A stretch of 7,884 nt of DNA from Altererythrobacter sp. GTDB lineage: Bacteria; Pseudomonadota; Alphaproteobacteria; Sphingomonadales; Sphingomonadaceae. A program made the position numbers and the translations under genes. The notes under the pieces were generated by a model. The model saw only the letters and a list, made by a program, of their open reading frames with translations, did no database searches and had not been told where the DNA came from. Positions 1 through 7,198 of the stretch are shown one piece after another. The stretch covers positions 1 to 7,884 of the forward strand of contig WTKI01000407.1 of NCBI GenBank assembly GCA_011524425.1. Reading direction: 5' to 3'. Within the stretch, counting starts at the first letter, position 1, and each line of letters starts with the position of its first letter.

Positions 1-636
1 GCGCACGGGTTCTTGACCGGCCCGCAGTCCGATTGCGAAGAATTGTATCGGGTCGGCGGCGATGCGCCGACAGTATGGCTGAGGCAAGTGCATTCAGCCG
101 ATGTGATGCATGTGACAGAGCCTTTTGCTGAAGGCGCAAAGCCTGAAGCAGATGGCATGGTTACCGCCACCCACGGATTGCGGCTGGCCATAGTCACTGC
201 TGACTGCGCGCCGGTTTTGTTGGAAGACCGTTATGCCGGCATCATCGGTGCAGCCCATGCCGGTTGGCGCGGCGCGCATGGAGGTGTGTTGGAGAATACT
301 GTAGCCGCGATGGTGACTCTGGGCGCAACGCGCACAAACATAGCGGCAGTGATCGGGCCGTGCATCGCTCAAGCCAGCTATGAAGTCGACACGGGCTTTA
401 AAGACCAGTTCACACTAGATGACGAGCGGTTCTTTGAAGACGGCCAGCCAGGCCATTTCCAGTTCGATTTGGAGGGCTATGCCGCATGGCGGCTGCAACA
501 GGCCGGAGTGGGCCGGTTGCACTGCCTCGGTATTGATACCTACGCTAACACAAGCGACTTTTACTCCTATCGCAGAGCAACGCATCGCGGAGAGGCCACT
601 GAGCGGCGACAGTTTAGTCTTATCGCGCTGGATTAG
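1..636 (+). CDS. pgeF: PgeF/YfiH-family purine nucleoside phosphorylase / laccase-domain protein (5' end outside window)
   Basis: This is a member of the YfiH/YlmD/PgeF family (Cu-oxidase_4 fold), cytosolic proteins reported to act as purine nucleoside phosphorylases/adenosine deaminases and, in E. coli, to edit peptidoglycan precursors. The reading frame is open from base 1 and begins with an AHGF motif typical of the family N-terminus, so the gene starts upstream; the TTG at 13 is not a credible start. Visible family motifs, numbered from the first in-window codon, are RQVHSADV (H31), VTADCAPVLL (C69) and AAHAGWRGAHGGV (H86), giving the three metal-ligand positions His/Cys/His. IGPCI..ASYEVD and the C-terminal DFYSYRR..HRGE follow. 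The stop is TAG at 634-636. The stretch between HGF and QVH is only about 25 residues, roughly half the usual length, and lacks the common RxGGVS...SLN segment. The catalytic ligands are intact, so it is probably functional. A 220-base gap separates it from petA. Confidence 0.92.
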   Translation, partial: AHGFLTGPQSDCEELYRVGGDAPTVWLRQVHSADVMHVTEPFAEGAKPEADGMVTATHGLRLAIVTADCAPVLLEDRYAGIIGAAHAGWRGAHGGVLENTVAAMVTLGATRTNIAAVIGPCIAQASYEVDTGFKDQFTLDDERFFEDGQPGHFQFDLEGYAAWRLQQAGVGRLHCLGIDTYANTSDFYSYRRATHRGEATERRQFSLIALD

Positions 637-856
637 GCTGTGCGGAGCCGCTTGCACCAAAGCGAACGGGGCTTGATCAAAACACTGTTGGCATGAACCA
701 CCTTTGCGTCTATCAGCGCGCCCAAACTGGGGCCGCTACCATTTTCCAGCGTGTTCCGTTCCAAATATTGGCCAGTGGTGGATCGATTCACTTTCTGGCT
801 TGTTATTTTCGTGACGTTTGGCCTTTCGCCAGACACTGTTGAGCAAGGTTTGATGA
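637..856 (+). other. Intergenic leader upstream of petA, probable promoter region of the bc1 operon
   Basis: This 220-base gap contains no gene I can support. It must hold the promoter for petABC unless transcription reads through from pgeF, but I find no clear -35/-10 pair, so I give no promoter position. A start-to-stop frame of 49 codons (ATG 693, TGA 840-842) has no Shine-Dalgarno sequence and no recognisable motif. The nonamer ACACTGTTG occurs twice, at 682-690 and 833-841. The petA ribosome binding site (AAGG, about 845-848) lies 8 bases before ATG 857. An out-of-frame ATG at 853 opens a frame of three codons plus stop (ATG AAT GTC TGA), so 857 is the real start. Confidence 0.6.
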
Positions 857-1432
857 ATGTCTGACACTTTGAGCACTGCGAACGGCGCTCCTGTTTCACC
901 GGATGGTGAAGAGGGTGTGCGCCGCCGCGATTTCATTCATGTTGCCGCGGTGAGTTTCGCCGGGATTGGCGGCGCTGCGGTGGTCTATCCACTGGTTTCG
1001 CAGATGGCCCCCTCCGCCGACGTCTTGGCTGCCAGCAGCACGGAAATTGACGTTTCCGCGATTGAGCCGGGCCAAGCTATCAAAGGCGAATTTCGCAAGC
1101 AGCCTTTGTTCGTTCGCCGTTTGACGCAAGCCGAAATTGATGAAGCGAACGCAGTGGACGTATCGTCCTTGCGTGATGCAGAATCGCTGGCAGATCGAAC
1201 GAAGCCAGGCCGTGAAGACATGCTTGTCACTATGGGCCTGTGTACGCACCTCGGCTGTGTTCCTCTTGGCGCGGCTGAAGGCGAGAACAAAGGCGAATAT
1301 AACGGCTATTTCTGCCCTTGCCACGGCTCGCACTACGACACTGCTGGCCGGATCCGTAAAGGTCCCGCTCCGACGAACCTTGCGGTTCCAGAATATGAAT
1401 TCACTTCTGACAGCGTTATTCGCGTCGGCTGA
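857..1432 (+). CDS. petA: Ubiquinol-cytochrome c reductase iron-sulfur (Rieske) subunit
   Basis: This is the Rieske [2Fe-2S] subunit of the cytochrome bc1 complex; it takes the first electron from ubiquinol at the Qo site and hands it to cytochrome c1. The 191-residue protein has the family's usual length and layout. A twin-arginine motif (RRRDF, residues 22-26) precedes one membrane anchor at about 28-48, consistent with Tat export and an uncleaved anchor. Then come a flexible hinge and the periplasmic Rieske domain. Box I CTHLGC (129-134) and box II CPCHGS (153-158) supply cluster ligands C129, H131, C153 and H156 and the C134-C155 disulfide; GPAP (169-172) is the proline loop. The start at ATG 857 has a modest AAGG site 8 bases upstream. 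It is the first gene of petABC, with petB starting 17 bases after its stop. Also called fbcF. Confidence 0.97.
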   Translation: MSDTLSTANGAPVSPDGEEGVRRRDFIHVAAVSFAGIGGAAVVYPLVSQMAPSADVLAASSTEIDVSAIEPGQAIKGEFRKQPLFVRRLTQAEIDEANAVDVSSLRDAESLADRTKPGREDMLVTMGLCTHLGCVPLGAAEGENKGEYNGYFCPCHGSHYDTAGRIRKGPAPTNLAVPEYEFTSDSVIRVG

Positions 1433-1449
1433 TATCAGAGAGATTTGAC

Positions 1450-2763
1450 ATGAGTTTTGCCTGGGCACGCCAGTACGAACCGCAAAACGGTTTCATGAAG
1501 TGGATGGACGAGCGTCTTCCGCTTCCCCGCCTTGTATATAACGCCGTTGGCGCCGGATATCCGGTGCCGCGCAATCTGAACTACATGTGGAACTTCGGCG
1601 TTCTGGCCGGTTTCTTCCTCGTCTTTCAGATCATCACTGGCGTCGTGCTTGCAATGCATTATGCGGCGAACCAGCTGGTGGCGTTCGAGACGGTTGAGCA
1701 CATTATGCGCAACGTCAATTTCGGTTGGCTGATGCGCTATGCACACGCCAACGGTGCCAGCTTTTTCTTCATTGTGATTTACCTCCATATCTTCCGCGGG
1801 TTCTTTTACTCATCGTATAAAGCGCCGCGCGAAATGATCTGGCTTTTGGGTGTGGTCATCTTCCTTCTGATGATGGCGACAGCCTTTATGGGTTATGTCC
1901 TGCCTTGGGGTCAGATGAGCTATTGGGGCGCGCAGGTTATTACAGGCCTGTTTGGCGCAATCCCGCTGGTGGGTGAGCAATTGCAGATCTGGATCTTGGG
2001 CGGTTATGCCCCAGACAACGCGGCGCTGAACCGGTTCTTCAGCCTGCACTTCCTGCTGCCCTTCGTGATTGCAGGCGTTGTGATCCTGCATATCTGGGCG
2101 CTGCACATTCCAGGCTCTTCAAACCCGACTGGCATCGAAGTGAAAAGCGAAAGCGACACTGTGCCTTTCCACCCTTACTACACATCGAAAGACGGCTTCG
2201 GATTGGGCTTGATCCTGATCTTTTTCGCAATCGTTGTATTCTATTTCCCGACCACTTTGGGCCATGCGGAAAACTACATCGAAGCGAACCCGCTTTCGAC
2301 GCCGGCGCTGATTGTTCCGGAATGGTATTTCTATCCATTCTACGCAATCCTGCGGGCTTTCACATTCGACCTGACAATCCCGTTCACCGGAATTGTTCTG
2401 ATCCCTGCCAAGCTGCTGGGCGTGGTCGCAATGTTCGGTTCGATCCTGATCTGGTTCTTCTTGCCATGGCTTGACAAAGGCCCAGTGCGTTCAGGCCATT
2501 ATCGCCCGACATTCCGCAAGTTCTTCTGGTTTGGCCTCATTCCGTGCATGGCAGTGCTGTTCTATTGCGGCGGTGCGCCAGCACAAGAGCCGTTCATCAT
2601 GCTGAGCCAGATCGCAACGGCTTACTACTTCCTACACTTCCTGGTGATCTTGCCGATCCTCAGCTCGATCGAGAAGACTGAACCGCTTCCGTATTCGATA
2701 ACGGAAGCCGTGCTGGGTAAAGACAATTCTGCTGCTTCTGCTGCAGCGCAGCCGGCCGAATAA
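1450..2763 (+). CDS. petB: Cytochrome b subunit of the bc1 complex
   Basis: This integral membrane subunit carries haems bL and bH and forms the Qo and Qi quinone sites of the bc1 complex. At 437 residues it matches alphaproteobacterial full-length cytochrome b (not the split b6/subunit IV form). Haem ligand pairs are H99/H113 and H200/H214, both with the 14-residue spacing of the family. H219 corresponds to the conserved Qi-site histidine. The [10 protein letters not shown] segment (152-161) and PEWY (290-293) mark the Qo site. About eight hydrophobic helices are visible, ending with one near 385-405. The last ~15 residues are an Ala-rich tail probably of no catalytic importance. A GAGAGA stretch (1438-1443) lies before ATG 1450. 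It sits between petA (17 bases upstream) and petC (33 bases downstream), in the standard fbc order. Also called fbcB. Confidence 0.98.
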   Translation: MSFAWARQYEPQNGFMKWMDERLPLPRLVYNAVGAGYPVPRNLNYMWNFGVLAGFFLVFQIITGVVLAMHYAANQLVAFETVEHIMRNVNFGWLMRYAHANGASFFFIVIYLHIFRGFFYSSYKAPREMIWLLGVVIFLLMMATAFMGYVLPWGQMSYWGAQVITGLFGAIPLVGEQLQIWILGGYAPDNAALNRFFSLHFLLPFVIAGVVILHIWALHIPGSSNPTGIEVKSESDTVPFHPYYTSKDGFGLGLILIFFAIVVFYFPTTLGHAENYIEANPLSTPALIVPEWYFYPFYAILRAFTFDLTIPFTGIVLIPAKLLGVVAMFGSILIWFFLPWLDKGPVRSGHYRPTFRKFFWFGLIPCMAVLFYCGGAPAQEPFIMLSQIATAYYFLHFLVILPILSSIEKTEPLPYSITEAVLGKDNSAASAAAQPAE

Positions 2764-2796
2764 GCCGCGAAGACTGGATAGAGAGAGACACTAACC

Positions 2797-3624
2797 ATGA
2801 TCCGTTTAGGCGCAATCGCAATCGGCTTGTTCTTCGCTGCAGTGGCCTTGTGGTCATTCGGCAAAGGCGCTTACATTAACTTCACAGAGCCTGCTGAGAA
2901 GCCGGCCTATTACGCTTTCAAGAAGAAAGCCGAAGGCCCCGATGAAGCGTTCAGCTTTGAAGGTCCGTTTGGCACTTGGGACACGCAGCAGCTGCAGCGC
3001 GGCTACCAAGTTTACAAAGAAGTGTGCGCGGCTTGCCACTCCATCCAGTATGTCGCGCTGCGCAATCTGGAAGAGCTTGGCTACAACGAAGCTGAGATCA
3101 AACAGGAAGCTTCGACCTACAACATTCCGGTCTATGACGAATCTTTGGCTGAAGTTGAAACCCGCCCGGGTTTGCCAACCGACAATTTCCCTGCTGTGCC
3201 TTACTTCGGCGCAGGCGAACCGCCTGACCTCTCGCTGATCACTAAGGCGCGCAATAATGGCGTCGATTATCTCTATTCGCTGCTGACAGGTTATGGCGAG
3301 CCAGATCCAGAATTGCTCGCGGCAAACCCGGATTTTGAAGTGCCTGCTGGGCTCTATTTCAATCCGTATTTTGCGAATGTGAACTTGTCGATGGCGCCGC
3401 CGCTGATCGTGGACGGTCAAGTGACTTACAATGACGGGACGGACGCAACTGTCAGCCAAATGGCTAAGGATGTGACAGCGTTCCTTACCTGGACGGCAGA
3501 GCCACGCTTGATCAAGCGTAAGCAGACCGGCTGGCCTGTAATCGGCTTCCTGATCTTCGCTACGATCCTTGCCTATCTGTCGAAGAAGCAGATCTGGTCA
3601 GCGGTCAAACCGCGCAAGGACTAA
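2797..3624 (+). CDS. petC: Cytochrome c1 subunit of the bc1 complex
   Basis: This is the membrane-anchored c-type cytochrome that receives electrons from the Rieske protein and passes them to soluble or membrane-bound cytochrome c. The 275-residue protein has a hydrophobic N-terminus (about 3-21) for export. The haem-binding CAACH (C77, C80, H81) follows in a QRGYQVYKEVCAACHS context typical of c1. PPDLS (142-146) and NLSMAPPL, with M199 as the likely sixth haem ligand, come next, and a C-terminal anchor lies at about 246-262 with a positively charged cytoplasmic tail. No clear signal-peptidase site follows the N-terminal hydrophobic stretch, so that segment may remain as a second anchor (inference). 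The gene is separate from petB, unlike the fused fbcH of Bradyrhizobium. A GAGAGAGA site (2781-2787 region) precedes ATG 2797. It is the last gene of petABC and is followed by a hairpin. Also called fbcC. Confidence 0.97.
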   Translation: MIRLGAIAIGLFFAAVALWSFGKGAYINFTEPAEKPAYYAFKKKAEGPDEAFSFEGPFGTWDTQQLQRGYQVYKEVCAACHSIQYVALRNLEELGYNEAEIKQEASTYNIPVYDESLAEVETRPGLPTDNFPAVPYFGAGEPPDLSLITKARNNGVDYLYSLLTGYGEPDPELLAANPDFEVPAGLYFNPYFANVNLSMAPPLIVDGQVTYNDGTDATVSQMAKDVTAFLTWTAEPRLIKRKQTGWPVIGFLIFATILAYLSKKQIWSAVKPRKD

Positions 3625-3637
3625 GCGATCTCGCTTA
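3622..3637 (+). repeat. Short inverted repeat over the petC stop codon
   Basis: TAAGCGA (3622-3628) and TCGCTTA (3631-3637) are exact reverse complements separated by two bases. The left arm starts with the petC stop codon. In RNA this would form a small hairpin just before the larger one at 3650-3684. It may help end transcription or protect the 3' end of the petABC message, or be chance; seen in sequence, role inferred. Confidence 0.4.
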
Positions 3638-3649
3638 AGCTGGAAATTC

Positions 3650-3690
3650 AGTGCCCCGCTCTCCGATCTGGATGGCGGGGCACTTCACTT
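3650..3690 (+). terminator. Hairpin terminator after petC
   Basis: A perfect 10-bp stem, AGTGCCCCGC (3650-3659) with GCGGGGCACT (3675-3684), encloses a 15-base loop that can itself pair TCC with GGA (3662-3664/3670-3672). Seven of the ten pairs are G-C. The sequence after it (TCACTTTG) is only mildly T-rich, so this is an imperfect intrinsic terminator. It could also be a 3' stabiliser, or an attenuator that partly separates petABC from apt. Confidence 0.6.
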
Positions 3691-3692
3691 TG

Positions 3693-3700
3693 AGGGAGGA
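3693..3700 (+). promoter_or_regulatory. Strong ribosome binding site of apt
   Basis: AGGGAGGA lies 10 bases before ATG 3711 and is close to the anti-Shine-Dalgarno complement. It is stronger than the sites in front of petA, petB and petC, and it fixes the apt start. It lies beyond the petC hairpin, which suits independent translation of apt. Confidence 0.75.
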
Positions 3701-3710
3701 AGCGCCTTAG

Positions 3711-4247
3711 ATGACACCAGATGATCTCAAAGCTCTTATCCGCACCATTGCGGACTTCCCAGAGCCCGGCATTCAATTTCGCGACATCACTACGCTGATT
3801 GCGGATGGTGAAGGGCTTAAAGCATCGGTGCGGCTGCTCGCAGAGCGGGTTGAGGCCAGCGGCGCGCAGGCCATTGCCGGAATGGAAGCGCGCGGCTTTA
3901 TCTTCGGCGCAGCTGTCGCGGTGGAGTTGGGTCTGGGTTTCATCCCGGTGCGCAAGCCGGGAAAACTCCCTGTCGAGACAATAGGGATCGATTATGCGCT
4001 GGAATACGGCACGGACCGTCTGGAGATTGATCCCAGCGCGATTGCCGCTCAGCAGAACATTGCCATTGTCGATGATTTGATCGCCACTGGCGGAACAGCA
4101 CTCGCTGCAGCACAATTGCTGCGTCAGGCAGGCGCGGCCATCTCGCATGCACACTTCGTCATCGACCTGCCAGAGCTTGGCGGGGCGAACAAACTGCGCG
4201 AGGCCGATGTTGCGGTCGATGCCTTGATGGATTTTGAAGGAGCGTAA
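3711..4247 (+). CDS. apt: Adenine phosphoribosyltransferase
   Basis: This cytosolic purine-salvage enzyme converts adenine and PRPP to AMP and pyrophosphate. The 178-residue length is that of bacterial Apt. The N-terminus has DFPEPGIQFRDITTL (15-29), the hallmark of the family. MEARGFIFGAAVA (58-70) and the flexible-loop region PVRKPGKLP (79-87) with LEYGTD (97-102) follow. The PRPP-binding motif IVDDLIATGGTA (119-130) carries the acidic pair D121/D122. Nothing is missing. The start at ATG 3711 is set by a strong ribosome binding site. It lies 86 bases downstream of petC on the same strand, with a hairpin between them, so it may be read from petABC read-through or from an unseen promoter in the gap. 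No biochemical link to bc1 is evident. It converges with cysQ 24 bases downstream. Confidence 0.97.
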   Translation: MTPDDLKALIRTIADFPEPGIQFRDITTLIADGEGLKASVRLLAERVEASGAQAIAGMEARGFIFGAAVAVELGLGFIPVRKPGKLPVETIGIDYALEYGTDRLEIDPSAIAAQQNIAIVDDLIATGGTALAAAQLLRQAGAAISHAHFVIDLPELGGANKLREADVAVDALMDFEGA

Positions 4248-4252
4248 TCGCT

Positions 4253-4270
4253 CGAGCCTGGTTTGGCTCG
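4253..4270. terminator. Possible bidirectional hairpin between convergent apt and cysQ
   Basis: CGAGCC (4253-4258) pairs with GGCTCG (4265-4270) around a six-base loop. It sits in the 24-base gap between two converging stop codons, where a shared terminator would be expected. The stem is only 6 bp and neither side has a clean T-run, so the call rests mostly on position. Confidence 0.4.
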
Positions 4271-4271
4271 C

Positions 4272-5024
4272 TCAGCTTAGCTTAGAGACTTCCGCCAGCA
4301 CACGCTCTGCCCATTCAGGCCGGCAAATCAGCAAGTCCGGCAGATAAGTGTCCTGCTGGTTGTAGACCATTGGCGAGCCGTCAATCCGGCTGCAATGCAA
4401 ACCAAAGGCTTTGGCTACTGCCACTGGCGCGCAGCTATCCCATTCATACTGGCCGCCGGAATGCAGGTAGATTTCCGCTTCGCCGCGCACAACCGCCATC
4501 GCTTTTGCGCCCGCGCTACCCATCCCGACCAGTTCACCGCCAATGGCTTCTGATACTGCGACAGCTTCTGCCGCGGGGCGCGTGCGGCTGACGACCAGTC
4601 GCGGCTTATCTGCCATGGCCGGGAGCGGCGCAGGCTCATCCGTGCGCAGCACCACACCCCCATCCAGCCCCGGCAAAGCAACGGCACCTGTGGTGGCAAC
4701 GCCATCAATCGCAAGTCCCACATGCACGGCCCAGTCGCTGCGTTCCTCGCCATATTCGCGGGTCCCGTCGACCGGATCAACGATCCACACGCGGCTCATA
4801 GAACAGCGTGCTGTGTCATCCTTTTCCTCTTCGGAGAGCAAGCCATCGTCAGGCCGCGCAGCGCGTAGCGCATGGCACAAAAACTGATTGGCGGTTGCAT
4901 CGCCTGCCTTGCCAAGCGCCTTGCCTTCGAAAACGCCGCTCGCGCGTACATCGAGCAGGATACGGCCTGCCACTTGCGCAAGGTGTGCGGCCAGTTCTGC
5001 GTCGCTCATCAAGGCATGCGTCAT
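4272..5024 (-). CDS. cysQ: 3'(2'),5'-bisphosphate nucleotidase CysQ
   Basis: This is a Mg2+-dependent phosphatase of the inositol monophosphatase/FIG superfamily. It hydrolyses 3'-phosphoadenosine 5'-phosphate (PAP), the by-product of PAPS use, to AMP, relieving inhibition of sulfate assimilation. The preferred start is the ATG at 5022-5024, with AAGGAG five bases before it, giving 250 residues (E. coli CysQ is about 246). A longer frame from GTG 5048 is open but would overlap the upstream gene by 28 bases. Motifs, numbered from the preferred start, are GKAGDATAN (38-46), LLSEEE (63-68), the metal-binding WIVDPVDGT (80-88) and YEWDSCAP (193-200). All acidic metal ligands expected are present. 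It is the last gene of the cysD-cysNC-DUF2061-cysQ operon, and its ATG overlaps the preceding TGA as ATGA. A related inositol-phosphatase activity cannot be excluded by sequence alone, but the operon strongly supports PAP. Confidence 0.92.
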   Translation of the reverse strand: MTHALMSDAELAAHLAQVAGRILLDVRASGVFEGKALGKAGDATANQFLCHALRAARPDDGLLSEEEKDDTARCSMSRVWIVDPVDGTREYGEERSDWAVHVGLAIDGVATTGAVALPGLDGGVVLRTDEPAPLPAMADKPRLVVSRTRPAAEAVAVSEAIGGELVGMGSAGAKAMAVVRGEAEIYLHSGGQYEWDSCAPVAVAKAFGLHCSRIDGSPMVYNQQDTYLPDLLICRPEWAERVLAEVSKLS

Positions 5025-5251
5025 GCTTGCTCCTTCACCATGCCCCACGAGATATTCGCCCAGGCGCGCTCGTGGAAGTAATACAGCACCATTTTCGTCA
5101 GCACTTCAGTGACAGCAATGGCGCTGGCCGCTTTCACGCTGCTGGTAAACAGCCAGCTTAGCAAAAATGTATCGAGGCTGCCCAAGATTCGCCAGCTCAT
5201 TGCTTTCGCAAAAGAGCGGCTATGTGCCTCGCGGCCCTGAAACAGGAGCAT
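5021..5251 (-). CDS. Small DUF2061-type membrane protein in the sulfate-activation operon
   Basis: The 76-residue protein has two hydrophobic segments (about 22-37 and 41-58) separated by a short polar turn. The pattern RSFAKAMSWRILGSLDTF...SWL, then EVLTKMVLYYFHERAW, is what I recognise as the DUF2061 family (predicted inner-membrane proteins of unknown function). The HERAW motif is at 60-64, after the second helix. The start is ATG 5249-5251 with AGGA ten bases upstream; M18 would cut into the conserved block. It lies 27 bases after cysNC, and its TGA overlaps the cysQ ATG as ATGA, so it is translated as part of the cys operon. A role in sulfate uptake, or in tethering or regulating PAPS synthesis at the membrane, is guesswork based on position. 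The family assignment is from memory of the motif pattern. Confidence 0.85.
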   Translation of the reverse strand: MLLFQGREAHSRSFAKAMSWRILGSLDTFLLSWLFTSSVKAASAIAVTEVLTKMVLYYFHERAWANISWGMVKEQA

Positions 5252-5278
5252 GTCGAAGAATTCCTAAAGTGTTGGCGC

Positions 5279-7198
5279 TTATTTGAGCGGGAGGATTTTG
5301 CTGATCACATAATCCGCTGCTTCTTCCACGCTCATTTCCACCGTGTTGACGCGGATTTCGGCATTCTCAGGTTCTTCATAGGGACTGTCGATCCCAGTGA
5401 AGTTCTTAAGCTCGCCCGAGCGCGCTTTCTTGTACAGGCCTTTGACATCGCGTCCTTCGGCAACTTCGAGCGGTGTATCGACGAAGACTTCTATGAATTC
5501 GCCTTCTCCCATCATTTCGCGCACCATGCGGCGCTCAGCCTTGAACGGACTGATGAAAGCGGTGAGCACAATCAAGCCAGCATCGGTCATCAGCTTCGCC
5601 ACTTCGCCAACGCGCCGGATGTTTTCAATCCGGTCGGCCTCTGTGAAGCCCAGATCCTTGTTGAGCCCATGGCGCACATTGTCGCCATCAAGCAGGAAAG
5701 TGTGCCGGTTCATCAGATTAAGGCGCTGCTCAACTGCATTGGCGATCGTCGACTTGCCAGAGCCTGAGAGCCCAGTGAACCACAGCACACGTGGTTTCTG
5801 GTTCTTCATCGCCGCATGATCGTCACGCGTGATAGTAGTCGGCTGCCAATGTACATTCTGCGCGCGCCGCAAGCTGAAATGTATGAGGCCTGCTGCAACC
5901 GTCGCATGGCTGAACTTGTCGATCAGGATGAAGCCGCCCATTGCGCGGCTTTCCTCATAGGCTTCAAAAGTGATCGCACGGTCTGTGGTGAGCTCAGCAA
6001 CACCAATGCTATTAAGGTCAAGCGTCTTCGCAGCCAGATGCTCAAAGCTCTCCATGCAGATTTCATATTTCGGCGCAGCAAGGCGGGCGCTGACCATCTG
6101 GCTGCCAATTTTCAGCCAATAGTCGCGGCCTGGCTTAAGCGCGTCTTCGCCCATCCAGATGATGGTGCTTTCAAACTGGTCCGATGCCTCCGGCGGGTCT
6201 TCTGCAGTGGCGATGACATCACCGCGCGAACAGTCCACTTCGTCTGCCAAAGTGATGGTGACCGATTGCCCGGCCACTGCCTCATCCTGCTCGCCATCAA
6301 AGGTGACGATCGATTTGACAGTGCTGGTCTTGCCAGCAGGCACAATCCGCACTGCATCGCCCGGCTTCACTGTGCCGCCAGAGATAAGCCCCGTAAAACC
6401 GCGGAAGTCCAGATTTGGACGGTTCACCCATTGCACCGGCATGCGGAAAGACCGTGCTTGTGCGGCGGTGTTCGCCAGATCAACGGTTTCCAGATGTTCG
6501 ATCAAGGACGGTCCTGAATACCACGGCGTGTTGCTCGACGGCGAAGCAGTAATATTGTCGCCTTTGAACCCGCTGATCGGAATAGCGGTGAAATCCTCGA
6601 TCCCTACTTCCGCTGCGAAAGCGCGATAGTCTTCGACAATCGCATCAAATGTCGCTTGATCGTAATCGATCAAATCCATCTTGTTTACAGCCAGCACCAA
6701 ATGTTTGATGCCAAGCAAATGGCAGATGTAGCTGTGGCGGCGCGTTTGGACGAGCATGCCTTTACGCGCATCGACCAGAATGACCGCTAAGTCTGCCGTC
6801 GAAGCGCCAGTTGCCATATTGCGGGTGTATTGTTCGTGCCCAGGGCAGTCTGCGACGATGAACTTGCGTTTCTCGGTGGCGAAAAAGCGATAGGCCACAT
6901 CGATGGTTATGCCTTGCTCGCGCTCGGCCGCAAGACCATCAACCAGCAAAGCAAAGTCTATCTCCTCGCCTTGCGTGCCAACTTTCTTGCTGTCTGTTTC
7001 CAGTGCGGCCAACTGATCTTCAAAGATCATCTTGGAATCATAGAGCAAGCGGCCGATCAGAGTGGATTTGCCGTCGTCCACGCTGCCGCATGTTATGAAG
7101 CGCAACAGTTGCTTGTTCTGATGCGTGTGGAGATAGGCATCGATATCTTCTGCGATCAGAGCTTCGGCCTGATAGGCATTTTGAGAGGCGTCGGTCAT
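5279..7198 (-). CDS. cysNC: Bifunctional sulfate adenylyltransferase subunit 1 / adenylylsulfate kinase (CysNC)
   Basis: This cytosolic fusion joins the GTPase subunit of ATP sulfurylase (CysN) to APS kinase (CysC). With CysD it makes APS from sulfate and ATP, driven by GTP hydrolysis, then phosphorylates APS to PAPS. It has 639 residues, typical of the fusion. The CysN part has G1 GSVDDGKST (38-46), G2 [11 protein letters not shown] (96-106), DCPGH (117-121) and NKMD (172-175), followed by EF-Tu-like beta-barrel domains (about 250-445). The CysC part starts near 466. It has P-loop GLSGSGKST (476-484), [10 protein letters not shown] (504-513), ENIRR (525-529), FISPFKAER (548-556) and [18 protein letters not shown] (587-604). 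Both nucleotide sites look intact. The start ATG 7196-7198 overlaps the cysD TGA by one base (TGATG), with AGGAGGGG 8 bases upstream inside cysD, so translation is probably coupled. Sometimes named nodQ in rhizobia; here the setting is housekeeping assimilation. Confidence 0.98.
   Translation of the reverse strand: MTDASQNAYQAEALIAEDIDAYLHTHQNKQLLRFITCGSVDDGKSTLIGRLLYDSKMIFEDQLAALETDSKKVGTQGEEIDFALLVDGLAAEREQGITIDVAYRFFATEKRKFIVADCPGHEQYTRNMATGASTADLAVILVDARKGMLVQTRRHSYICHLLGIKHLVLAVNKMDLIDYDQATFDAIVEDYRAFAAEVGIEDFTAIPISGFKGDNITASPSSNTPWYSGPSLIEHLETVDLANTAAQARSFRMPVQWVNRPNLDFRGFTGLISGGTVKPGDAVRIVPAGKTSTVKSIVTFDGEQDEAVAGQSVTITLADEVDCSRGDVIATAEDPPEASDQFESTIIWMGEDALKPGRDYWLKIGSQMVSARLAAPKYEICMESFEHLAAKTLDLNSIGVAELTTDRAITFEAYEESRAMGGFILIDKFSHATVAAGLIHFSLRRAQNVHWQPTTITRDDHAAMKNQKPRVLWFTGLSGSGKSTIANAVEQRLNLMNRHTFLLDGDNVRHGLNKDLGFTEADRIENIRRVGEVAKLMTDAGLIVLTAFISPFKAERRMVREMMGEGEFIEVFVDTPLEVAEGRDVKGLYKKARSGELKNFTGIDSPYEEPENAEIRVNTVEMSVEEAADYVISKILPLK

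Noticed and set aside
652..701. TTGCAC (652) and TTGATC (673) as -35 elements of a petA promoter
   Set aside because: No matching -10 hexamer lies 16-18 bases downstream of either, so no promoter is called.
693..842. Possible 49-residue small gene upstream of petA (ATG 693 to TGA 842)
   Set aside because: No Shine-Dalgarno sequence, no recognisable domain, and an open frame of this length is expected by chance in non-coding DNA of this GC. Kept only as part of the leader observation.
633..936. Minus-strand open frames overlapping the petA leader and the petA 5' end
   Set aside because: They overlap the well-supported petA start, have no ribosome binding site or family motif, and read like antisense shadows.
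896..1468. Minus-strand open frame of 190 codons opposite petA
   Set aside because: It covers the Rieske gene completely in antisense; the sense protein has full diagnostic motifs while this frame has none.
5816..6517. Plus-strand open frame of 233 codons opposite cysNC
   Set aside because: It is antisense to conserved CysN coding sequence. Its composition (many Cys, His, Arg without motifs) is that of a shadow frame.
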